The notes under the pieces: generated by a model
Databases searched by the model: none
Seen by the model: only the letters and a program-made list of their open reading frames with translations
What the model was told of the DNA's origin: nothing
From: Flavobacterium orientale
GTDB taxonomy: Bacteria; Bacteroidota; Bacteroidia; Flavobacteriales; Flavobacteriaceae
Reading direction: 5' to 3'
Assembly: GCF_014638005.1 (NCBI RefSeq)
Contig: NZ_BMFG01000004.1
Span: 1-64,000, forward strand
DNA length: 64,000 bases
Made by a program: the position numbers and the translations under genes
Shown: one piece after another, positions 57,280-64,000 of the stretch
Position numbering within the stretch: position 1 is the stretch's first letter
How the letters are laid out: each line of letters opens with the position of its first letter

Positions 57280-58605
57280 ATGAAAAAAAAATATTTTTTA
57301 CTTCTTATTGTATTTAGTTTTATAAACGTTTTTAGTCAAGATTACTATGTGGCTACTCCTCAAGGTTATGGGGCTGCAACTACCGGTGGTGGAGCTGTCA
57401 CCCCTATAACTGTAACCACTTGGGCAGCTTTAAGAACCCAAATGCAATCCGCAGGCTCAAAAGTTATTTTGGTTTCCGGCGTACTGACAGTACCGGCAAC
57501 TCAACAGTTAAGAGCAATAATTAGCAATAAAAGCTTAATCGGACTTCCCGGTGCAAAATTAGTGAGTAATACATTAGCTCATCCTGGCGGAGGAATTATT
57601 TATCTCAGACCGGGTTCTAACAATGTAATCATTCGAAATTTAATTTTTGAAGGGCCGGGTGCTTATGATATTGACGGAGAAGATTTACTTACTGCCGACG
57701 GATGTACCAATTTATGGGTAGACCATTGTGAGTTTCAAGATGGTTTAGATGGTAATTTTGATATCAAAGGATTGACCGATAATGTCACCGTTTCGTGGTG
57801 TAAATTCACCTATTTAAAACCTCCTGTTCCCGGTGGTTCCGGTGGTTCAAATGACCATAGGTTTTCAAATCTTGTGGGTTCAGGGGCAAATGATGCTCCT
57901 GCCGATGGCAATTTTAGTGTGACTTTTCAAAGTTGTTTATGGGGTACAGGTTGTCGTGAAAGAATGCCAAGAGCCCGAAATGCTCAGCTTCATATTTTGA
58001 ATTGTTATTATAATACGGAGGTTACAAACGCCAGAGCTCTCGGACTTGGTGGTGGCATCAACAACACCACTTGCTTTGTTCAAAACAGTGATTTTTCAGG
58101 AATTTCAAATGTTTATACCAACTATCCCGGAGATGGCGGAACAGTGGCACTTGCTTTTAATAATTGTATCAATGGAGCTACCAACATTGGTACAGTTACG
58201 CCTCCAACTTATACCACTACGATAATACCGGTAAATGAGGTAATCACCAATTTGACCGATGCAACCTGTGGAGCAGGAGCAACGCTAAATGTGACTGCTA
58301 CCGGTGTAATCACACCAAATGAATGTACGTTTTTGGGAATAGCTGACATTGAAAATGAAAATAACATTCGTTTGTATCCGAGTTTAGTAAAAGACATTTT
58401 GAATATTGAATTATCTGAAAGTAATTTTGGAAAAACAGAAATTACGATCTACAATCTAAATGGACAAGAAGTTTTCAACTATACTGAAAATTCTACTTCA
58501 AACGAAATACTACAATTAAATTTAGAAAAACTGGCCAAGGGAATGTATGTCTGTAAAATAGAAAGCAACGAAAAAATAGTGTTTAAAAAATTTATTAAGC
58601 ACTAA
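57280..58605 (+). CDS. PL1 pectate lyase with T9SS sorting tail
   Basis: The 441-residue protein has a signal ending NVFSQ (residue ~20). The beta-helix carries the PL1 motifs LWVDHCEFQDGLDGNFDI (Ca-binding aspartates), VTVSWCKF and CRERMPRARN, where the arginines serve as catalytic base. The C-terminal ~80 residues (IRLYPSLVKDILNIELS, ITIYNLNGQEVF, KGMYVCKIE) are a T9SS type A tail. It acts outside the cell on demethylated pectin. It starts 14 bases after the pectinesterase. Confidence 0.92.
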   Translation: MKKKYFLLLIVFSFINVFSQDYYVATPQGYGAATTGGGAVTPITVTTWAALRTQMQSAGSKVILVSGVLTVPATQQLRAIISNKSLIGLPGAKLVSNTLAHPGGGIIYLRPGSNNVIIRNLIFEGPGAYDIDGEDLLTADGCTNLWVDHCEFQDGLDGNFDIKGLTDNVTVSWCKFTYLKPPVPGGSGGSNDHRFSNLVGSGANDAPADGNFSVTFQSCLWGTGCRERMPRARNAQLHILNCYYNTEVTNARALGLGGGINNTTCFVQNSDFSGISNVYTNYPGDGGTVALAFNNCINGATNIGTVTPPTYTTTIIPVNEVITNLTDATCGAGATLNVTATGVITPNECTFLGIADIENENNIRLYPSLVKDILNIELSESNFGKTEITIYNLNGQEVFNYTENSTSNEILQLNLEKLAKGMYVCKIESNEKIVFKKFIKH

Positions 58606-58706
58606 TATTTTTTTAAAATAGTTTTGATAAATTGCTATAAAAACACCCTTAAAAATAAAAATTAGACCTAAAATTAAATAAAATATAAAAATTAACTCCT
58701 TTTTTT

Positions 58707-58750
58707 TTGCATTTACAAAAAATACTATTATTTTTATGCAATCGATTGTA
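58707..58750 (+). promoter_or_regulatory. Promoter with palindromic LacI-type operator before the small secreted protein
   Basis: TTG (58707-58709), 19 bases, TATTTTTA (58729-58736), then directly TGCAATCGATTGTA (58737-58750) with the perfect core CAATCGATTG. This is a variant of the sites at 31791 and 46230 with the same abutting geometry. It gives the terminal gene its own regulated promoter. Confidence 0.75.
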
Positions 58751-58785
58751 TTACAAATAAACAATAAACTTTAAAACAAATTATT

Positions 58786-59601
58786 ATGAAGAAAAAATTA
58801 CTTTTTATGGTGTTTGCTGCTTTAGCAATTACTACAACAGCTACAAATGCTCAGACAACAGTTTGGGATTTTGGAAATAGTACAGATTGGCCTGAGAATA
58901 GTGGATATTCTACAAATACAGTTGTAAATAATTTCGGAATCTTCCCTGGACAAGATTTGAGTGGAAATGCATATGCAAACACTGGTCAACTGGAAATTGG
59001 TCAAAATTCTGGAGCATTTCCAGATGGATTTACTGCTACAAAAAGATTTAAATTTAATGGATCTAGTTATGAAACAGGTTTTCTACCAGTAACCACACCA
59101 CCAACCAAAAGATATTTTTATTTTGCTGTTGCTGGTCCTGTTACTGTTAAAGTATGGTTTAGAACTGGTGGTTCAGGTACTCGTACTCTTTATATTACTG
59201 ACGGAACAAATTTAGTGGGTTCACTAGGTTCAGATTCATCAAATGATAGACTTATATTGACTGCTAATTACACTGGAACAAGTGGAAATCTATATATTTC
59301 TTGCGACGCAGCCTGTAATATTATGAAAATTGAAGTTACCGGAGCATTAGGAACAACTCAGACACTTAGCGTTAACGATTTTGATCAAATTGCTACAAAA
59401 GTGCATTCATACAAAAATCAAGTTTTTGTTTCAAATGTTTTAACCGCAACTGAAGTTAAAGTGTATAACGTTTTAGGTGCTTTAGTAAAATCATTTACAA
59501 CGTCATCAGATACCGATTTCCAATTAAATCAAACCGGTGTTTTTGTCGTGAATGTAAAAACAGACGAAGGTGAAAAATCAGTTAAAGTACTTTTAAATTA
59601 A
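58786..59601 (+). CDS. Stand-alone VWDFG-domain secreted protein with T9SS tail
   Basis: The 271-residue protein has a signal ending TNAQ (residue ~23). One beta-rich domain (~25-190) opens with TTVWDFGNS, and a T9SS type A tail follows (KVYNVLGALVKSF, FQLNQTGVFVVNV). The opening and strand pattern resemble the N-terminal and central domains of the neighbouring pectinesterase, but no catalytic domain is attached. It is likely a secreted carbohydrate-binding or scaffold protein of the pectin system; catalysis cannot be excluded. It has its own operator-bearing promoter and is followed by a terminator. Confidence 0.8.
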   Translation: MKKKLLFMVFAALAITTTATNAQTTVWDFGNSTDWPENSGYSTNTVVNNFGIFPGQDLSGNAYANTGQLEIGQNSGAFPDGFTATKRFKFNGSSYETGFLPVTTPPTKRYFYFAVAGPVTVKVWFRTGGSGTRTLYITDGTNLVGSLGSDSSNDRLILTANYTGTSGNLYISCDAACNIMKIEVTGALGTTQTLSVNDFDQIATKVHSYKNQVFVSNVLTATEVKVYNVLGALVKSFTTSSDTDFQLNQTGVFVVNVKTDEGEKSVKVLLN

Positions 59602-59658
59602 GACACTTTAGTGCTTTAAAAAATTAATGAGTAGTTAATTAATATTTATAGTTTTTGG

Positions 59659-59690
59659 AAAACAGTAGTAATTTTTTACTACTGTTTTTT
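59659..59690 (+). terminator. Terminator closing the pectin locus
   Basis: AAAACAGTAGTA pairs perfectly with TACTACTGTTTT around a 6-base loop and ends in seven Ts. Confidence 0.85.
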
Positions 59691-59766
59691 TGTGTTTGTT
59701 TCATTCTATATTTAGATAGTTATAAATTGAATGTCAGTATGGCTATTTCAGCATGAGTAACGACAA

Positions 59767-59800
59767 GTCAAAGTCATATCAAAGCCATGTCAAAGTCAGC
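59767..59800. repeat. Three tandem 11-base repeats
   Basis: TCAAAGTCATA, TCAAAGCCATG and TCAAAGTCAGC follow each other between the pectin locus terminator and the convergent pseudouridine synthase gene. No function is apparent. Confidence 0.65.
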
Positions 59801-59824
59801 CTTGTGGTACCCCTACCAACTCTT

Positions 59825-61498
59825 TTACTCAAATAGTTCCTCAACCTGCAAAACCATTTCTTCTTTCAAAATAGGGTGGAAGAAGCTGAGTTGTTCCGCA
59901 TGAAGATGAAGCCGGTTTGCTTTGGTACCATAAAGGTCATCACCCACAATAGGAGCATTTAAACCCTCCGGATGAGCGGCATGCACACGAAGTTGATGCG
60001 TTCTGCCTGTAATAGGGTAAAAGTAAACCAACGTCTGATTGCCCCGGTGCTCTATAACTTCCCATTTTGTTACTGCCGGTTTGCCATAGGTATAACACAC
60101 CAATTGATTGGGACGGTTGTCTAAATCAACCCGCAACGGCAATTCTATTATTCCGCTACTTTGTGTAACCTTTCCATCCAACAAGGCCACATATCGCTTC
60201 TTAATAGTTCGCTTAATGAATTGTGATTGCAACTGTAAGTAGATAGCACTGCTTTTAGCAACCAACAACAATCCGGAAGTAGACATATCCAGACGGTGTA
60301 CAATCAAAGGTCCTGTAGCTTCAGGATAGCGTATTCTCACGCGATCATAAACCGAATCGGTGATTGTCTTTCCAGGCACAGAGAGAAACTCTGCCGGCTT
60401 GTTGATAACTGCAAGATAGTCGTCTTCATAAACAATAGTGATGTCTTTTCCCAAAGCAGGATTAACTTCTAAAGGGTTGTCATCCATAACAATTCCTTCA
60501 AGCATATGTGCCAAAATGGGTTTGCATTTTCCTGTACAAGCCGGATAAAATTGACCATGCTTCCGCACTTCCGACTTAGGTGATTGACCCCACCAAAACT
60601 CAGCCAAAGCAATAGGTTTTAATTGGTTGGCAAAGGCATATTGCAACAACTTAGGAGCTGCACATTCACCGGCACTGGCAGGTGGATTCTCTTCAAAAAT
60701 AGCTCCCAAACTCTTGGGAATTCCTTGTTGGTTTAAAAAGGCATACTGATGAAATAACTTTTGCTGTAATCGTGCCGATTTCTGTTTCCTTTCTTCCTTC
60801 AAAGCATCAATTTTCGATTGAAAAACAGCCACATTCTTTTGAGCCGCATCAAGCGTTGCTTTCCAATATTGATTCATCATCTTCAATTGAATGCTTTCTT
60901 CACGACTTTGCTGACTGAGTTGTTTCTGAAGGGCTTTGTACGCTTCAAAAACAGCCTCTTTTTCCGATTTTAAACGCAAGGCATCCCGTAGCAATTTGTT
61001 TTGCTTGCTGGCATCTTTCTTTTCTTGTTTGTCTTTTTCAGCCGTTGCTTGAAGAGCAACCCATTCCTTTTTAGCTTCTAAAAAATCAGTATCGTTTTCT
61101 AAAGCTTCAATTTTCCGGTTGTATTCGTTGAGAATTTTTTCTTCCTTTTTAAAAAAGCCGTCCTGCTTTAGCATATCAAAAACAGGCGGCACAAAGTGTT
61201 GGTGCTCATTACTATCAGCAAGTTTTCCCGAAAAAGCAGCGAGATAGCCCAATTCACCCTGCTTGTTTTGTACTACCAAAACACCAAACATCTTACCAAT
61301 GACCAATCCTTTTTGTCCTGCTTTCAACCCAAAGTTGTGTTCCCAATCCGTCTGTGTTTCCAGATAGTTTTGCAGTTCCGTTGCAGCTATTTTACTAAGC
61401 GGATGTGGTTCGTAATAAAAAGGGAAAGTAAACTTTTCAGGTAGTGTAATGGAAGTAACGTCGTGTTTAAAAGTGATAAAATGAAAGTCTTTTTTCAT
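59825..61498 (-). CDS. RluA-family pseudouridine synthase with long coiled-coil N-terminus
   Basis: The 557-residue protein has its catalytic domain in the C-terminal ~210 residues. The active-site aspartate is Asp404 in HRLDMSTSGLLL, with GRTHQLRVH and a final GDDLYG further on. The N-terminal ~340 residues precede it with a long Lys/Glu/Gln-rich coiled coil (~130-250) and a Cys-containing middle part (PACTGKCKP). This is about twice the usual RluA length, a form I recall from Bacteroidota. It modifies uridines in rRNA or tRNA; the target is not predictable. Confidence 0.87.
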   Translation of the reverse strand: MKKDFHFITFKHDVTSITLPEKFTFPFYYEPHPLSKIAATELQNYLETQTDWEHNFGLKAGQKGLVIGKMFGVLVVQNKQGELGYLAAFSGKLADSNEHQHFVPPVFDMLKQDGFFKKEEKILNEYNRKIEALENDTDFLEAKKEWVALQATAEKDKQEKKDASKQNKLLRDALRLKSEKEAVFEAYKALQKQLSQQSREESIQLKMMNQYWKATLDAAQKNVAVFQSKIDALKEERKQKSARLQQKLFHQYAFLNQQGIPKSLGAIFEENPPASAGECAAPKLLQYAFANQLKPIALAEFWWGQSPKSEVRKHGQFYPACTGKCKPILAHMLEGIVMDDNPLEVNPALGKDITIVYEDDYLAVINKPAEFLSVPGKTITDSVYDRVRIRYPEATGPLIVHRLDMSTSGLLLVAKSSAIYLQLQSQFIKRTIKKRYVALLDGKVTQSSGIIELPLRVDLDNRPNQLVCYTYGKPAVTKWEVIEHRGNQTLVYFYPITGRTHQLRVHAAHPEGLNAPIVGDDLYGTKANRLHLHAEQLSFFHPILKEEMVLQVEELFE

Positions 61499-61536
61499 GG
61501 TACTATTTTCAGTCCTTCACAGACTTTTCCATTCCA

Positions 61537-61860
61537 TTAACGAAATTGATCCATTCCCGGAAGGTTTGGCATGCCTTCTTTGGCAACTGCTGCTAATTCG
61601 GCTTCGTTAATTTGTGTAGCCCGAGTGATGGCTTTGTTTATAACCAATACCAAATAATCTTCCAATTGGTCTTTATCTCCTAATAATGAGGCATCAACTT
61701 CTATCGATTTAATTGTGCGATTTGCAGTAAGTGTCACCTTCAAAAGCCCGTCATTGCTTTGTTCATCTATCAAAACATGGTCCAACTGCTTTTTAGTTGC
61801 TTCTATTTTTTGTTGGGCCTCTTTAAGTTTACCCATCATTCCCATCAAGTCTCCAAACAT
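61537..61860 (-). CDS. YbaB/EbfC-family nucleoid-associated protein
   Basis: The 107-residue protein has the typical length. The start [20 protein letters not shown] is the family's N-terminal helix, and the [20 protein letters not shown] strand pair and a C-terminal PNLPGM follow. It binds DNA as a dimer in the nucleoid. It reads away from the oligopeptidase gene, with only 68 bases between their starts, so their promoters overlap. Confidence 0.92.
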   Translation of the reverse strand: MFGDLMGMMGKLKEAQQKIEATKKQLDHVLIDEQSNDGLLKVTLTANRTIKSIEVDASLLGDKDQLEDYLVLVINKAITRATQINEAELAAVAKEGMPNLPGMDQFR

Positions 61861-61928
61861 GTTAATAATTTTTATGTTATATGAATTGCAAATGTAGTAT
61901 ATTGCATAGTTTTGATAAACTATTTTTT

Positions 61929-64000
61929 ATGAATTATAAGTTAAGCATTAGTTTAATTTGCGTTATTTTTGCAACCTCTTGTCAAAAAAAGGAGACCACT
62001 ATGACCGATACCCTTGTTCCGCCGCTTGCGGCAAAAAAAGATACCGTGTTGGAAAAGCACGGAGATAAACGCCTCGATTCCTATTTTTGGCTAAACGATC
62101 GTGAAAATCCCGAGGTAATTCAATACCTAAAAGATGAAAATGAGTACTATCAGCAAATGACGACTCACACGCAAGCTTTTCAAAAAGATTTGTTTGAAGA
62201 AATGAAAGCCCGTATTAAGGAAGATGATGAATCGGTTCCTTATTTATACAATGGTTATTACTACATCACTCGTTTTGAAAAAGGAAAAGAATATCCCATT
62301 TTTTCCCGTAAAAAAGGAAGTCTTACTGCCGAAGAAGAGATTTTGTTCAATTGTAATGAAATGGCAAAAGGACAATCCTACTTTAACTTAGGTGGATTAA
62401 ATATTAGTGAAGACAATAAATTAGCTTCTTTTTCTACTGATTTAGTTGGTAGAAGAATTTATACTTTACAAGTAAAAAACTTAGAAACCGGAGAAATTCT
62501 GGCTGACAAAATTAAAAATGTTTCCGGTACTGCAATCTGGGCAAACGACAACAAAACGTTGTTTTATACCACAAAAGATGAAGTAACCTTGCGTTCGGAT
62601 AAAATTCACAAACACGTTTTAGGCACTGATGTAAAAAACGATGTATTGGTATTTCATGAAAAAGATGAAACTTTTAACAGTTACATTGCCAAAACAAAGT
62701 CTAAAAAATTCTTAGTTATCAATAGTAGCAGTACTTTAACCTCCGAATTTCAGGTTTTAGATGCCAATAAGCCCAATGACAAGTTCAAAGTATTTCAACC
62801 CAGAACAAGAGGGTTGGAGTACAACATTTCTCATTTTGATGATCACTTTTATATTGTGACCAATAAAGATAAAGCAACCAATTTTAAAGTGATGAAAACA
62901 CCGGATAACGCTACCACCAAAGAAAATTGGGTAGATGTTATTCCGCACAACGATGCCGTTTTAATTGAAGGAATTGAAATCTTTAAAAATTATTTAGTCG
63001 TTGAAGAACGTTCGAACGGTTTAAACAAAATTCGTATCATGCCATGGAATGGCGGTGGGGAGTATTACTTACCGTTTGAAATTGAAACCTATTCGGCTTT
63101 TGTGGGTACCAATGTTGATTTTGATACTGAAATTCTAAGATATGGTTATCAATCTTTAGCAACTCCTTATTCGGTTATTGATTTTAATATGCGAACTAAA
63201 ACTAAGGAAGTTAAAAAAGAACTAGACGTTTTAGGAGGTAAGTTTGATAAAAACAACTATAAGGAGGAACGTGTTTGGGCAACAGCGACAGACGGCACGA
63301 AAGTTCCAATTTCATTAGTTTATCGAAAAGAAGTAAAGAAAGACGGCAACAATCCGTTGTTGCAATATGCTTATGGTTCCTATGGTCATTCGATGGATCC
63401 TAATTTTGATTCCACCATATTAAGTTTGTTAGACAGAGGTTTCATCTATGCAATAGCTCACATTCGTGGAGGTGAAGATATGGGTCGTCAATGGTATGAA
63501 GACGGAAAATTATTGAAAAAGAAAAACACGTTTACTGATTTTATTGATTGTTCTAAGTTTTTAATCGAACAAAAATATACCAATCCGAAAAAGCTTTATG
63601 CTCAAGGCGGCTCTGCAGGAGGTCTCTTAATGGGTGCTATTATTAACATGGCTCCGAAATTGTATCATGGCGTTTTAGCGGGCGTACCCTTTGTAGATGT
63701 AGTAACCACAATGTTAGACGAAACTATTCCTTTAACCACGGGAGAGTATGATGAATGGGGAAATCCGAATGACAAATTATATTATGATTACATGAAGTCG
63801 TATTCACCTTATGATAACATAAAAGCACAAGATTACCCTAACATGTTGGTAACAACCGGATTACATGATTCACAAGTGCAATATTGGGAACCGGCAAAAT
63901 GGGTAGCCAAACTGCGTGTTATGAAAACAGATAAAAATTTATTGTTTCTAGATACGAACATGGATGCGGGTCATGGCGGGGCTTCAGGCCGATTTGAGTC
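61929..64000 (+). CDS. S9A prolyl oligopeptidase/oligopeptidase B-type protease, lipoprotein (3' end cut by window)
   Basis: The frame is open from ATG 61929 to the right edge, 690 codons. A lipoprotein-type signal (ATSC, Cys at about residue 18) leads to a beta-propeller and an alpha/beta hydrolase domain. The triad is complete: Ser562 in QGGSAGG, Asp647 in GLHDSQVQ and His682 in DAGHGGASGR. LDSYFWLNDRENPEV is the usual S9A start. It cleaves short peptides, probably in the periplasm. Only the last 20-30 residues should be missing. Confidence 0.93.
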   Translation, partial: MNYKLSISLICVIFATSCQKKETTMTDTLVPPLAAKKDTVLEKHGDKRLDSYFWLNDRENPEVIQYLKDENEYYQQMTTHTQAFQKDLFEEMKARIKEDDESVPYLYNGYYYITRFEKGKEYPIFSRKKGSLTAEEEILFNCNEMAKGQSYFNLGGLNISEDNKLASFSTDLVGRRIYTLQVKNLETGEILADKIKNVSGTAIWANDNKTLFYTTKDEVTLRSDKIHKHVLGTDVKNDVLVFHEKDETFNSYIAKTKSKKFLVINSSSTLTSEFQVLDANKPNDKFKVFQPRTRGLEYNISHFDDHFYIVTNKDKATNFKVMKTPDNATTKENWVDVIPHNDAVLIEGIEIFKNYLVVEERSNGLNKIRIMPWNGGGEYYLPFEIETYSAFVGTNVDFDTEILRYGYQSLATPYSVIDFNMRTKTKEVKKELDVLGGKFDKNNYKEERVWATATDGTKVPISLVYRKEVKKDGNNPLLQYAYGSYGHSMDPNFDSTILSLLDRGFIYAIAHIRGGEDMGRQWYEDGKLLKKKNTFTDFIDCSKFLIEQKYTNPKKLYAQGGSAGGLLMGAIINMAPKLYHGVLAGVPFVDVVTTMLDETIPLTTGEYDEWGNPNDKLYYDYMKSYSPYDNIKAQDYPNMLVTTGLHDSQVQYWEPAKWVAKLRVMKTDKNLLFLDTNMDAGHGGASGRFE

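Overview
The window is AT-rich and carries marker systems of Bacteroidota: a SusC/SusD pair, secreted enzymes with C-terminal type IX secretion (T9SS) sorting domains, Bacteroidota-style promoters (-33 TTG, -7 TAnnTTTG) and many 'xxSxQ' signal peptides. A member of Flavobacteriaceae, probably Flavobacterium or a close relative, is the best fit. Genus is inferred from style, not from a marker gene.

Layout. (1) 1-416: the end of an IS1182-like insertion sequence, which seems to have cut off the last ~45 codons of an alpha-amylase-type gene. (2) 455-3335: housekeeping and orphan genes (GNAT acetyltransferase, lipoprotein archaemetzincin, OsmC, a secreted unknown). (3) 3648-15713, minus strand: an aromatic acid degradation cluster. 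It holds a flavin reductase, a fused FAD monooxygenase/old-yellow-enzyme, an aryl-CoA ligase, a 4-HBT-type thioesterase, a nitrilase-superfamily hydrolase, a gentisate-type bicupin dioxygenase, an FAA-family hydrolase and a maleate isomerase. This is a CoA-dependent 5-hydroxylation route followed by gentisate-type ring cleavage. The amide-hydrolase-like enzyme next to maleate isomerase suggests the substrate may be anthranilate, with nitrogen carried through ring cleavage as an amide. Three genes without obvious catabolic roles (aspartyl protease, secreted unknown, KilA-N protein) sit inside the cluster, and several junctions carry short repeats.

(4) 15971-27313, plus strand: an acetate/propionate uptake and activation locus. 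It holds an IS1 InsA-like DNA-binding protein, a porin, a DUF4212 subunit and its solute:sodium symporter, a symporter-histidine kinase fusion, a receiver-only response regulator, a propionyl-CoA synthetase and an acetyl-CoA synthetase. (5) 27597-31294: katG, then a YitT-family membrane protein and an HD-domain protein on the minus strand.

(6) 31817-59601: a large pectin/galacturonate locus. The first block is intracellular: kduI, kduD, uxaC, kdgF, two KDG kinases, a YhcH-type protein, eda, a truncated LacI, a TRAP transporter, uxaB and uxaA. Then comes a full-length LacI regulator on the minus strand, followed by GH28 polygalacturonase, SusC, SusD, PL10 and PL1 pectate lyases, a modular CE8 pectinesterase and a small secreted protein. 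Outer enzymes demethylate and cut pectin, SusCD imports oligomers, and the two inner branches (unsaturated via KdgF/KduI/KduD, saturated via UxaC/UxaB/UxaA) meet at KDG, which KDG kinase and aldolase turn into pyruvate and glyceraldehyde-3-phosphate. Three near-identical palindromes, each directly abutting a -7 box, mark the likely LacI-family operators of this regulon.

(7) 59825-64000: an RluA-type pseudouridine synthase with a coiled-coil extension, a YbaB/EbfC nucleoid protein and an S9A oligopeptidase that runs off the right edge. I saw no CRISPR array, rRNA or tRNA gene.
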